Origin: Taxillus chinensis
Taxonomy: Eukaryota > Streptophyta > Magnoliopsida > Santalales > Loranthaceae
NCBI GenBank assembly: GCA_023512835.1
Contig: CM042088.1
Span: forward strand, 58,711,579 to 58,775,578
Length of the DNA: 64,000 bases
Reading direction: 5' to 3'
This document shows, piece by piece, positions 1 to 10,382 of this stretch (within the stretch, counting starts at the first letter, position 1; the number at the start of each line of letters is the position of its first letter). Made by a program: the position numbers and the translations under genes. The notes beneath the pieces are model-generated. The model did no database searches, had not been told where the DNA came from, and saw nothing but the letters and a program-made list of their open reading frames with translations.

Positions 1-697
1 TTGAGAATCTACCTCCTCCCACCAATGTGAAGGGCATCCGGAGCTTTCTGGGTCATGTAGGGTTTTATCGGCGGTTCATCAAAGATTTCTCCAAAATTGC
101 CAAGCCCCTAAGCATGCTTTTAGAGAAGGATGTTCCTTTCGTGTTTTTCGAAGATTGCCTTCAAGCATTTACGATCTTGAAAGAGAAGCTCGGTTCAAGA
201 CTGTGATAGTAGCTCCAGACTGGTCGCAACCCTTTAAGCTGATGTGCGACGCCAGCGACTATGCAGTCGGAGCAGTTCTCGGACAAAAGCGGGACAAGGT
301 GTTCCAGGCCATTTATTATGTCATCCGGACACTTAATGACGCCCAACTAAACTACACCACTACCGAGAAAGAATTATTAGCTGTTGTTTTCGCTTGCGAC
401 AAGTTCTGTTCGTACTTGTTGGGCACCAAAGTGATTATGTATACGGACCATGCAGCCCTCAAGTACTTGTTTAGCAAGAAAGATGCTAAACCCATACCGA
501 TTAGATGGGTTTCGCTACTTCAGGAGTTCGACTTGGAGATCAAGGATTTAAAAGGCACATCCAACACCGTAGCAGACCATCCGTCGAGGTTAGAGACGGG
601 GGAAGGAAAGATTACGAAGCCGAAGCCTCCGATACCTTCCCTAATGAGCGAGTTGTTTTCCGCGAAACTCAAGTTCCATGGTATCCTGATATCGTGA
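1..697 (+). pseudogene. Athila pol fragment: RT C-terminus and RNase H
   Basis: The first ~195 bases read in frame 3 as the end of reverse transcriptase ([24 protein letters not shown]). A one-base shift near 190-205 moves the reading to frame 2, where RNase H continues: [14 protein letters not shown], then [31 protein letters not shown] and VADHPSRL. The RNase H acidic residues (D in CDASD, E in TEKELLA, D in YTDH and VADH) are present. The frame closes at 697 and a gap of unclear frame precedes the integrase. This is a decayed part of a polyprotein that would normally be continuous. Confidence 0.85.
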
Positions 698-818
698 ATT
701 TCCATGCATGTTCTTATATTCCGTTGGAGTTCACGTATCAACGAAGAAAAAGTTTCTTGCTGATGTCAAGAAGTATATCTGGGATGACCCCTTACTATTC
801 CCAGCATTGTGCTAATCA

Positions 819-1957
819 GTGATCCGACGGTGTGTGCCTGAAGACGAAGTGGACAGTATCCTGCGGCATTGTCATTCATCTGACTATGCTGGCCACTTCG
901 GAGTTCAGAGAACGGTGGCGAAAATCTTACAAAGTGGTTTCTACTGGCCCACCATGTTTCGCGACACGTATTCTTTCATTAAGGCTTATGATCAGTGTCA
1001 GCGAACAGGGGGAATAACACGGAAGCAGGAGATGCCCCAAACTGGAATTCTTCCAGTTGAACTGTTTGATATTTGGGGTATCGACTTCATGGGCCCATTT
1101 CCACCATCTGAGGGGTTCTCATATATTCTTCTGGCCGTTGATTATCTGTCCAAGTGGGTAGAGGCGATTCCTACTAGGAGAAATGACGCTCAAGTGGTTA
1201 CCAAGTTCCTGCGTCGAAACATCTTTAGTCGATTCGGTACACCACGGGCTATTGTCAGTGACGAGGGCAGTCACTTTTGCAACAAACAGTTCGAGAGACT
1301 GTTGAAGAAGTACGGGGTCCAACATAGGCGGACACTAGCCTACCATCCACAAGCCAATGGTCAAGCTGAGGTCTCTAATCGTGAGATCAAGCAAATATTG
1401 GAGAAGATAGTAGGAGGCAACCGGAAGGTGTGGTCTCAGAAACTAGATGAGGCTTTATGGGCTTATCGGACTGCATATAAGACACTTATTGGGTGTCCCC
1501 ATACCGTCTGTTGTATGGCAAGGCCTGTCATCTACCAGTCGAGTTGGAGCATAGGGCATTTTGGGCAGTTCAGAAGCTGAATTTTGACCCAACTATTGCA
1601 AAGGAACTCCGATTATACCAGCTCAATGAACTAGATGAGTTCCGGTTTAATGCCTATGAGAGTGCCAAGCTGTACAAGGAGCGGACCAAAGCCGTTCATG
1701 ATAGGAAGATCACTCCTGCTTTGGTTCAGCCAGGCCAACAAGTGCTCCTCTTCAATTCGCGACTGAAGCTTTTTCCAGGAAAGCTAAGATCCAAGTGGAT
1801 GGGGCCATTCACAGTAACCCGAGTATTTCCCTATGGCAGTGTGGAACTGAAATCAACGTCAGGGAATCTTTTTAAAGTCAACGGGCAACGGATAAAGCCT
1901 TACTACTCGCCCGAAGAGGTCAAAGAAGTTGACCTATTTTCCCTCGGTGCTGTTTGA
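819..1957 (+). pseudogene. Athila integrase with one frameshift
   Basis: The integrase that inserts retrotransposon cDNA. The N-terminal zinc-binding region keeps its two His ([12 protein letters not shown]), but the Cys pair reads AYDQCQRTG, so the first Cys appears to be Tyr. The core has the D, D, E residues in [16 protein letters not shown] and [13 protein letters not shown]. Near 1490-1497 the frame breaks, and the C-terminal part continues in another frame from SPYRLLYGK to the stop at 1957. One base at this point would restore continuity. Without restoration the product ends early at 1580. Confidence 0.88.
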
Positions 1958-3397
1958 TGACCGGAATGGTCCAGCTAACGACCTAAACTCAATGCTTCAT
2001 GGGAGGCAACCCATGGTGATTTCTTTTCCTTTTTATTCTATTTTATTTTATTGTTATATTTTATTGTGTGCTTTAACCCATAGTCGTAGGGAGTGCATAT
2101 GCGCTTTGTTTTCATTTTCTTTGCAGCATTTGAACCAGGGCCTAGGCCCATATTTCTTTGATGGAGCTTATTTCTGCTTGGGCTTACTTGGGCCTGTGTA
2201 TCAGGACTTTAGATAAATTTTCTAAGGCCCAAGTCCAAGCCCAGTTGAGTTGAATCAAAGGGGCCCACTCCAATCTATTGCCAAACCAAGGAGATGAAGT
2301 TATGGATTATGAAATGGTATTTTGGGCCAACTAACTGACACGTTTTTGTCCTTGGGAGATGGGCTACTAGCCTGTCAAATTTCAGCAACTTTGGACTTCA
2401 TTTAGGGTGTCAACCTGACTTGCCCGTGCAAAGCAGTATTTCACGTGCACATGTATAATGGATCTACAGTTCATCCGTGACCTACTGATGAAATTTGGAC
2501 AAAAAAGGACATGATCGTGAAAAGGCTTTTCGCGTGCACAAGGATAGGATGGTCCAATCGATCTGAAAATTTGCACGAAGGCAACTGGCATCCTCCAGAC
2601 CTTTCTGAGACCTGACCGTGAAAAGGCTTTTCACGTGCACAAGGATAGAAGCGTCTTTTTGCTCTCAAATTTTGGTGGAAGACAGCTGGAAGTGTCTAGA
2701 TTCATCCAAGCCCTGCCCGTGAAATCATGCTTTTCACGTGCACACCTACCTTTGTCCAATCAATCTAAAATTTCGGTGGGAGACAGCTGGCATCTTCTAG
2801 AGTATTCTTTGTTCTGCACGTAAAATGAAAGGAGCCCTTTAAGAGGGTTATTTTGGTCATTTACTCTTGGTGGCGAAGCACTATAAATAGGGAGGGGTTC
2901 CAAGCTTAAAACTCACATCTCATACTTTCCTCTTCCTTCTTGCTGAGAGCAAAATCCTTTCTGAGTTAGAAGTCAAGGTGCGCACAAGGAGAGCCCGCCA
3001 AGGAGAAGGCAGTCCTGAAGCCTCTGCCACCTCTCTGCCTTCAGCACTGAGAGAAGCTGACACGATCTTCGTGGGGAATGTGCTTGATTGGGAGATCCTG
3101 GAGTCCTCCACGCTTGACTGGACTGAAGAAATTATGACCAAGCTGAACTGTTTGCTTCTATCTGAACTATTAGTAATGATATTACATGGTTCTTGGACTT
3201 GATAGTAAGGGCATGTTAGATTAATTTGTGATTCATTTTAGCTACTGGAATGTCTACTTCATCATGATAGAGTTGTATACCTTGGGAAACCATGCCTCTC
3301 TTGTTTGTTAGTTTATTCTTTCTTTTCAGTTTGACTGTGTGTTTGTTTCTTTTTTTTTTTGCTTGAGGACAAGCAAAGGTTCAAGTGTGGGGGAATT
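1958..3397 (+). other. Athila non-coding 3' region with hairpins and polypurine tract
   Basis: No credible protein is encoded between the end of integrase and the 3' LTR. The stretch holds repeated CACGTG-bearing hairpins (2422-2743), a TATAAATA box at 2882-2889 on the plus strand followed by a pyrimidine-rich leader-like stretch, a T-run near 3349-3360, and a purine tract ending in GGGGGAATT just before 3398. Long non-coding 3' regions are usual in Athila elements; the promoter-like box is unexpected. Confidence 0.6.
2422..2743. repeat. Four dispersed GTGAAAAG/CTTTTCAC hairpin units ending in CACGTGCAC
   Basis: Units lie near 2422-2450, 2515-2539, 2616-2640 and 2714-2743. The clearest has perfect 8-bp arms, GTGAAAAG (2618-2625) and CTTTTCAC (2627-2634), around one base, running into CACGTG. 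Two more units occur inside the LTR, near 3656-3702 and 3769-3797. CACGTG is the plant G-box bound by bHLH and bZIP factors; any role here is inference. Confidence 0.7.
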
Positions 3398-4917
3398 TGA
3401 TAACGTGCATTTATGCCGTTATCCTAGGCCTTATTTAGGGTGTTTTAGAGTATGTTTTGTGCCTATTTGCATGATATTTTACACATATTTGCTCTAATCC
3501 CTAGGAAGACCCTGTTTGGTGTATAGTTGTACTTTTTGAGTGCTTTTTGGCAGGTTTTGGAGCAACTTTTTCCCACACACCTTCGCTAGATCACTCCATA
3601 CACTCAAGAGGAAGTTATAGGAAGAAGATGGAAGCAAAATGAAGGCAAAAGCAAGGTGCACGCGAAAAGCATTCTCATGTGCATTCTCACGTGCAAGGAG
3701 TTTATTGCATGGATGCCTTCTACAAGTCAAGAGGAAGCTTTGGAGCAAATTTGAGTCGAATTGGAGCTGACCGTGAAAAGGCTTTCTCACGTGCAGCCAT
3801 TTTTGTGCTCCAGATGATGTGTTTTGATGAGTTGTTCACTTTCCTCTAAAGTATTTGGGTCAAATTAGGTATAATTTGTATTTTATAGAGCCCGAACGTC
3901 AAATAATGTCACTAATCAAAACGACGTCATTTTGGCTGCGACACACTTATACCTAGGGCACACTTTGTGTAACCCTAATTTGGCCCACTAAAATCTATAA
4001 ATAGGGGGGCCTTGGAGGCATTAGAATTCATTCAATCCTTGGAGAAACAATCTGATCTAAGCCATTGCGAAAAGATCGAATTGTCCCTTGGTGACGTTGG
4101 AGTTGGAGAGAAGCGATTTTGGGTAGCAGACGCCGGAATTCTGGGAGGCTGGAGTCCTTGGAGGCCAGAGTCCTAGTTCGTCGTGGTTCTTCCTTTCTTT
4201 GTCCGGGTATTATAATCATGTTTTTTCTTGTAACTTTGGTTATGGAGTAGTTCTGCTAGTCTAGGGGAGCAATGTAGCCCCCATATGTGTTGTAATTAGT
4301 TTGGATTGTGGTTTATGCTTGTTTAATAAAATGATATTTAGTTCTTGTTTAATTCACTTGCTTAAATGGAAATGCCTAGTTTATGGGTGATTGGGTAATC
4401 TTAGCCCTTGTCTAGGGTGGACCACTAGTGAATTAGATTTGATATTGTATGATGGACCAAATCTACAAATATTGGATTGATTGTCTACCTTGTTACTTTT
4501 ATTCACATGGGCCAAATGGGATAAAAACCTTAAATCTATCTTAGCATGGACCAAATATAAGATAGGTAGGTGATGATCAACATGAACATGAATTAGGGCT
4601 TACGTCAAGAACAAGTACCATAATCCAGATTATTACGGTCAAGTGTTGGTGAGATTGCAACCCTAGATCCTTAATCACTAAAATCTCTGAATCAATTGCT
4701 TGCCAACAATTTGATAATTTCAGCCTTTTGCTTTAACTAATCAGCAGTTAGCTTAAAAAAAACATCATTTAAATCATTTTCCAGACATAGACCAAATTTG
4801 TTAGCCTAGTGATCATCTATCTTTCAGCAATAGTTTCTTCCCTGTGGGATCGATAACCGGGGTTTCAATACTCCACTTATTACTTGGCCAGTGCACTTGC
4901 TGCAAAACCCATAGACA
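3398..4917 (+). repeat. Athila 3' LTR
   Basis: It starts TGATAACGTGCATTTATG directly after the polypurine tract and ends near 4917 in CA. A TATA box (TATAAATA, 3996-4003) lies about 600 bases in, followed by a run of G, as in a transcribed LTR promoter. The right edge is placed by the typical Athila ending (ATCGATAACCGGGG...TTATTACTTGG...) and could be off by a few bases. Confidence 0.75.
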
Positions 4918-6534
4918 TATTTTGTTTAGGTCAGATGGCTAAGTTCCCTCTTCAATGTCAAGTCCGAGACTAGTGGCGTATTCCCCACATTGAACCGGAT
5001 TGATATGTCTGAACTCCAAAGGGGCTCCATCGATCTCTCGCACAAATTGACATAGAGCGTACCCCGTTTGCACTAGCTACGCTTTTCGCCTTGTCCCTCC
5101 ACAAGTAGCGCGCACATGTGCCACTTGGGATACGCCCGCTAGCACCATGCTGTTTGGGGCGTGACATCCTCCCCTACTTGATTTTGCAACGCCCTCGTTG
5201 CATCCAGCGAGTTCGGAGGAACCAAGATTGTTCGACGCGCTTCTTTCGACTCTCGCAGCGTCTGTCTCATCCTCGTGTCACGACCCGAGGATTCGGAACG
5301 TTTCTCAATGGCACAATTCAGGAATGCATTTGTGCTACTTAAAGGAAAAAGGTTAGTTGAAGTGTAGATGGTGCGCAGAGGAAGGTTCCAAGAAGTTCGT
5401 GGAGGAGAACGGATGGAACCCCTTCGGAGTTCAGACGTGCCGACCCGGTTGAATGCGGGGAGCACGCCACTAGTCGAGGACTTGACGTTGAAGAAGGGAT
5501 TTGGCTATCCTTACACAAACTGGTCGGGAACTGGAGCCGTTCTCCTGATGAGCCCAGTGGCAGGGCGAAACCGGTCTACGTGCGATTCAACCCTCAAAGG
5601 CTAAACTTAGTGGACCGTGGATAGAGAAGCTAAGTGCCGCTATGGGTTGAACCTGGCCCTGTGACACTCGGGTACTCTACCATGGCAGATGCGATGTGTG
5701 CAAGACCTTCACTTAGTCGACCCCCATCTCTTAGGGGCTCCCTTCTAATGTGGGATTAGGGACAACACATATCTGTCGCGAGAGTGCTTTGGCGAGCTTT
5801 CTGGAAACGGGCTGTAGCTGCTTTGATACCACTTGTCACGGGGTTAAGGTTTTCATCCGTGCGGCACTCGGTCATCCTTGTGGATGCTCTGAGTAAGCTA
5901 TACCAATCGAGGCACATGTAAACTGGTTTTGCCTTGCCTTGGGCTCATTAGGAGAACGACTCCAATTCCCGACCAGTTTGTGTAGGGATGGCCAAATCCC
6001 TTTTTCAACGTCAAGTCCGAGACTAACGACGTAATCCTCGCATTTAATTGGGTTGGTACGTCTGAACTCCGAAGGGGCTCCATCAATCTCCCGCATGACC
6101 CGCATGAAATGCCGTAGAGCCTATCCCATCCGTACCAGTTATACTTTTCGCCTTGCACCTCCACAATTAGAGCGCACCTGTGCCACTTGAGAGACGTGCA
6201 CCAGTACCACGTGTCACGCCCTGAACAGCGAGGTGCTGGCAGGCGTCTCCCAAGTGGCGCAGGTGCGCGCTACTTGCGGAGGGGCAAAGCGGAAAGTGTA
6301 GCTGGTGCAGATGGGATAGGCTCTACGACAGTTCGTGCGGGAGATCGATGGAGCCCCTTCGGAGTTCAGACGTACAGACCCACTTAAATGCTGGGAGTAC
6401 GCCGCTAGTCTCGGACCTGACGATGAAGAGAGGACTTGACCATCCCTACACAAACTAGTCGAAAACTAGAGTCATTCTCCTGATGAGCCCAAGGCAGGAA
6501 AAAATCAGTCTACATATGCCCCGATCGATATAAC
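4918..6534. repeat. Four LTR pieces of one family in alternating orientation
   Basis: The same ~230-330 bp sequence recurs at about 4931-5165 (-), 5345-5600 (+), 5880-6211 (-) and 6212-6530 (+). Shared blocks include GTCAAGTCCGAGACTA and CTGAACTCCGAAGGGG or their complements. At 5161-5190 the minus-strand order is purine tract then TGTCACGCCCC, a normal 3' LTR junction. At 5819-5833 GCTTTGATACCA followed by TTGTCACG resembles a primer binding site next to a 5' LTR on the minus strand. These are remains of a short or deleted gypsy element plus at least one extra LTR inserted head to head. No gene is present. Confidence 0.65.
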
Positions 6535-7036
6535 TTACTCAAAATATCCACTAAGGTAATCAAGTGTCACACGAATGAAAATCCTAATTCTAACAAATGG
6601 GCTTATGGGTCGACGTCGCCGCATAAGCAACGTCAACATTCGTTCCGCTAGTCGTGAGCGACGGGGCTTGCAAATAGCATTTCCGAAAGAAAAAAAAAAA
6701 GCTCCCTTCCCCACCTCTCGCTCGCACTTTCCGCCAAGAAGCAAAGCAGAGTAGCTACCGCAACAACCAGAAGAGCTGGCTAGGTGGGGCGCCAGAACCC
6801 CATCTCTCAAGTCCAAGTTCCCTCCTTCCTTGAACACTTATTTGTCCCCATTCTCCAACTCGCAACACCTCCCATGCCTACTACGCCCGGGAAGACACCC
6901 CTCCACCTTACAAGCCCTTCTTCTAAACCACCCAAACCCCCAATTCGCCCATTTCCCCCACAAAGGCTTCTCAGAAATCTCCGACGATATCTCTGGAAGG
7001 GCGCTGCACGCCCTCTTCCTGATCGGCCCATTGCGT
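6535..7036 (+). other. Presumed 5' region of the PPR gene with ATG-less open frame
   Basis: A short unique stretch before the PPR gene. The PPR frame stays open upstream of the first ATG as far as a stop at 6752-6754, and from about 6940 the translation (FPHKGFSEI, GRALHALFL) looks like genuine PPR N-terminus. No in-frame ATG exists between 6755 and 7036. An ATG at 6874 lies in another frame. Either translation begins at 7037, or the start codon was lost to an indel. Confidence 0.5.
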
Positions 7037-9895
7037 ATGGGCACTTTCCAAACCAACACACTGATCACTATGTACTCTGGATTCGGGAGAATCCGGTATG
7101 CCCGCTACCTGTTCGATGAAATGCCTCGCAGAGACGGGGCTTCCTGGAACACCATGGTCTCTGGGTATGTCCGGGCGGGCCTTTACAAAGAAGCTTTCGA
7201 GCTGTTTCGGGAGATGCGGGCTCGAGGTGGTGAACCTGCTAGTGGGTTTGTGGTCTCCAGTCTGATTACTGCCTGCAATCGGTCTGAAGGCATGGTTGGG
7301 GAGGGAATCCAAATCCATGGTTACATCCTTAAGATGGGTTTATTGCGAGACGTGTTCGTGGGGACTTCCCTTTTGCATTTCTATGGTACTTACGGGTTCA
7401 GTTATTGTGCAAACAGGCTGTTTGAGGAAATGCCTGATAGGAATGTGGTCTCTTGGACAGCATTGATGGTTGGACATTCGAACAGTGGTGATCTGGAGGA
7501 AGTTATTACCATATACCGTCAGATGAGTTGTGAGGGGGAGGTAAGATGCAATCAGAACACGTTCGCAATCCTCATTAGTTCTTGCACTGCCCTTGAAAAT
7601 GAGTTTTTAGGCTACCAAATCTTTGGGCATGTTTTGAAGTCTGGATTGGATAATAATACTTCGGTGGGGAACTCCCTGATATCTATGTTTGGGTGTTTCG
7701 GTGGTATTTCAGAGGCTCACTATGTCTTTGACCACATATTGGGCGAACGTGACACAATTTCATGGAACTCGATGATTTCAGCATATGCGCATAACAATCT
7801 TTGTGAGGAATCACTTCAATGCTTTTGTTTGATGCGTTCCATTCATAATGAAGTGAATTCCACTACACTCTCAAGTTTGTTATTGGCTTGCAGTTCTGTA
7901 GATAATGAGAAGTGGGGGAGGGGAATTCAGAGCATTGCAGTGAAACTTGGACTCATTTCAAATGTTTGTGTATGCAATACTCTTCTTATGATGTATTCAG
8001 AAGTGGGAAAATTGTGTGATGCTCAATTTTTGTTTCGGGAAATGCCTGATCCAGATTTAATCTCATGGAACTCCATGATTGCATGCTATGTTGAGGATGG
8101 GAGGTGCCTCAATGCCCTTAGGCTCTTATCTGAACTCCTTCAGAAGAGAAGAGTACTCAACCACGTGACTTTTTCCAGTGCATTGGTAGCTTGTCAAGAC
8201 CCGGAATTTAGTGCAGAAGGCAAAATTGTGCATGCTCTTGTGGTACTTTCTGGCCTGCAGAACAATTTGATCGTGGGAAATGCGCTAGTTGCCATGTATG
8301 GTAAAGCCAGCATGATGGATAAAGCGAAAAGGGTGTCCCAAATGATGCCCACACGAGATACAGTTACTTGGAATGCTATTATTGGTGGTCATGCTGAGGG
8401 TCAAGAGCCATGTGAAGCTATAACAGCTTTTATTTCAATGCGAGAAGAAAACATAGCTCCTAACTATATAACTGTCATAAATATTTTGGGGGCTTTCCTG
8501 GCTTCTGAGGATCTACCAAAACATGGAATGCCTATCCATGCATATGCAGTGCTGACTGGATTCGAATCAGATGTTTATGTGAAGAATACCCTTATAACCA
8601 TGTATGCCAAGTGTGGTGACATACGTTCGAGTGGAGTCATCTTTGATGGAATCACGAATAAGAGCTCCCCCACATGGAATGCAATGATTGCTGCAAATGT
8701 CTGCCATGGCTGTGGAGAAGATGCTTTGAAACTTTTTAGAGCAATGCGAAGAAGTACAGGAGTGGAATTGGACCAATTCAGTTTTTCAAGAGGCCTTGCT
8801 GCTGCATCAGGCTTGGCTATATTAGCCGAGGGCCAGCAGCTTCATGGCCTCATAATCAAACTTGGGTTCAACTCGTACATCTTTGTCACAAACTCTGCAA
8901 TGGATATGTATGGAAAATGTGGAGAAATCCATGAAGTGCTGAAAATCCTTCCTGAACCAACTAACCGATCTCGACTGTCATGGAATATATTGATATCGGC
9001 TTTTGCAAGGCATGGTCATTTTGAGAGAGCTAGGGAAACTTTCCATGAGATGCTGAAAATGGGGCAAAAACCTGACCATGTGACCTTTGTCTCCCTCTTA
9101 TCTGCATGCAGCCATGGAGGCTTAGTTGATGAGGGTCTTGCATACTTCACTTCAATGGCCTGCGAATTTGGTATTCCTGTTGGAATTGAACATTGTGTGT
9201 GCATTATTGATCTTTTGGGGCGGGCAGGGAGGATATCCGAGGCTGAAAATTTCATCGAAGAAATGCCAGTTCCACCAGATGAGATTGTTTGGCGAAGCTT
9301 GTTGGCAGCGTGTAGAACCCATGGCGATTTTGAGGTTGCGAAGAAGGCAGCCAAAAACCTTGTCGAGTTGGATCCATCTGATGACTCAGCCTATGTTCTA
9401 TTCTCTAATGTGTGCGCCACTAACAGTAGGTGGAAGGACATGGAAAATGTAAGGAACAGTATGAGTTCAATCAACATAAAGAAGAAGCCTGCTTGCAGCT
9501 GGGTCAACCTTAAAAACAAGGTGACGATATTTGAGATGGGAGACAAGTCCCACCCATTGGCCAATCAAATATATGCAAAGCTGGGGGAACTCATGGAGAG
9601 GATTAGAGAAGCTGGATATGTCCCCGATACAAGCTTTGCTCTGCACGACACTGATCAGGAGCAAAAAGAGTACAATCTTTGGAAGCACAGTGAGAAGCTG
9701 GCCCTGGCATTCGGGTTGATCAGTACTCCTAAAGGTTCATCTCTCAAGATCTTTAAGAACCTCCGAGTATGCGGTGATTGCCACTCTGTGTACAAGTTTG
9801 TCAGTGCAATCGTCGTGCGGGAAATTGTATTGAGGGATCCATATCGGTTTCACCATTTTAGTGGTGGAAAGTGTTCTTGTGGTGATTATTGGTAG
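7037..9895 (+). CDS. DYW-class pentatricopeptide repeat protein
   Basis: An intronless plant PPR protein of the PLS-DYW class, about 952 residues from the first in-frame ATG. Repeats run through most of the chain, each with the usual cues (SWNTMVSGYVR, VSWTALM, TWNAIIGGHAEG, NTLITMYAKCGD). The C-terminus has the E/E+ region (WRSLLAACRTHG, LDPSDDSAYVL, CSWV) and a complete DYW domain. The cytidine deaminase-like zinc ligands are HSE at 884-886 and CGDC at 912-915, with HHF...CSC and terminal DYW. Such proteins bind a specific organellar RNA and edit C to U in mitochondria or plastids. The organelle is unclear because the targeting peptide is not visible in this start. From memory it resembles Arabidopsis At1g16480; a search would test this. 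A degenerate copy of its 3' part lies at 57886-58190. Confidence 0.93.
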   Translation: MGTFQTNTLITMYSGFGRIRYARYLFDEMPRRDGASWNTMVSGYVRAGLYKEAFELFREMRARGGEPASGFVVSSLITACNRSEGMVGEGIQIHGYILKMGLLRDVFVGTSLLHFYGTYGFSYCANRLFEEMPDRNVVSWTALMVGHSNSGDLEEVITIYRQMSCEGEVRCNQNTFAILISSCTALENEFLGYQIFGHVLKSGLDNNTSVGNSLISMFGCFGGISEAHYVFDHILGERDTISWNSMISAYAHNNLCEESLQCFCLMRSIHNEVNSTTLSSLLLACSSVDNEKWGRGIQSIAVKLGLISNVCVCNTLLMMYSEVGKLCDAQFLFREMPDPDLISWNSMIACYVEDGRCLNALRLLSELLQKRRVLNHVTFSSALVACQDPEFSAEGKIVHALVVLSGLQNNLIVGNALVAMYGKASMMDKAKRVSQMMPTRDTVTWNAIIGGHAEGQEPCEAITAFISMREENIAPNYITVINILGAFLASEDLPKHGMPIHAYAVLTGFESDVYVKNTLITMYAKCGDIRSSGVIFDGITNKSSPTWNAMIAANVCHGCGEDALKLFRAMRRSTGVELDQFSFSRGLAAASGLAILAEGQQLHGLIIKLGFNSYIFVTNSAMDMYGKCGEIHEVLKILPEPTNRSRLSWNILISAFARHGHFERARETFHEMLKMGQKPDHVTFVSLLSACSHGGLVDEGLAYFTSMACEFGIPVGIEHCVCIIDLLGRAGRISEAENFIEEMPVPPDEIVWRSLLAACRTHGDFEVAKKAAKNLVELDPSDDSAYVLFSNVCATNSRWKDMENVRNSMSSINIKKKPACSWVNLKNKVTIFEMGDKSHPLANQIYAKLGELMERIREAGYVPDTSFALHDTDQEQKEYNLWKHSEKLALAFGLISTPKGSSLKIFKNLRVCGDCHSVYKFVSAIVVREIVLRDPYRFHHFSGGKCSCGDYW

Positions 9896-10079
9896 TCATT
9901 TATGCCCATCCTTAACCAAATAGTGTCGGTTGTCATATAGTAAGCATTCAATTTATGTTAAAAAGTTGACGTGGCGTCAGATGATTGGTACTAATTAGAC
10001 TCAAGTAAATCTGTGGGCCATCAACATGTACTGTGTTGCACGCAAGTGCCACATAATGCTTATACGGAGTAGGTTCTAA
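9896..10079. other. 3' flank of the PPR gene
   Basis: Unique AT-rich sequence after the PPR stop codon, presumably its 3' UTR and flank. No poly(A) signal stands out clearly, and no gene is visible. Confidence 0.4.
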
Positions 10080-10379
10080 GAGCACTCACAGGTGGAATAG
10101 CCAAATGTTTCAATAAATTTGTTTACATGGTGTAATATTGACCATAAATTCGACTCGAGATATGTATTTGTATTAAGAATTTTATAAAATATCAAACTTC
10201 GAGACACCAACTAGCCAAATATAACTAGTCGCTAGCTAAATTTGACTAGCCGATGTCTCGAAGTTTGGTATTTTATAAAAATTTTAATAAAAACACATAT
10301 CTCGAGTTGAATTTATGGCTAATATTATTCCATATAGGTAAAATTATTGAAACATTTAGCTATTCCATTGTGAGTGCTC
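10080..10379. mobile_element. MITE, PIF/Harbinger (Tourist) type, TSD TAA
   Basis: A 300-bp near-palindrome. It starts GAGCACTCACAGGTGGAATA and ends with the complement, TATTCCATTGTGAGTGCTC. The terminal repeats extend inward through AAATGTTTCAAT and beyond. It is flanked by TAA on both sides (10077-10079 and 10380-10382), the 3-bp TSD typical of PIF/Harbinger. No coding capacity, so mobilised in trans. A diverged relative sits at 46740-47046. Confidence 0.88.
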
Positions 10380-10382
10380 TAA

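Larger units (their letters stand above)
1..4917 (+). mobile_element. Athila-type Ty3/gypsy LTR retrotransposon, 3' part
   Basis: The window opens inside the pol gene of a gypsy element. In order it holds the end of reverse transcriptase, RNase H, integrase, a long non-coding 3' region, a polypurine tract near 3384-3397, and a 3' LTR. The wording of the polymerase ([18 protein letters not shown]) and of the integrase tail ([20 protein letters not shown]) is what I recall for the Athila group. The 5' LTR, gag, protease and most of RT lie outside the window, so no TSD can be checked. Pol carries at least two frameshifts, so this copy is not autonomous. Confidence 0.9.

Noticed and set aside
5139..5465. 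108-codon minus-strand frame
   Set aside because: It crosses the polypurine tract and LTR junction and resembles no gene.
6830..7036. PPR start at 6830
   Set aside because: The codon there is TTG, not ATG; the first in-frame ATG is 7037.
10080..10379. Possible microRNA precursor from the long hairpin
   Set aside because: The hairpin is explained by a MITE with TSD; no defined mature arm can be chosen without small RNA data.
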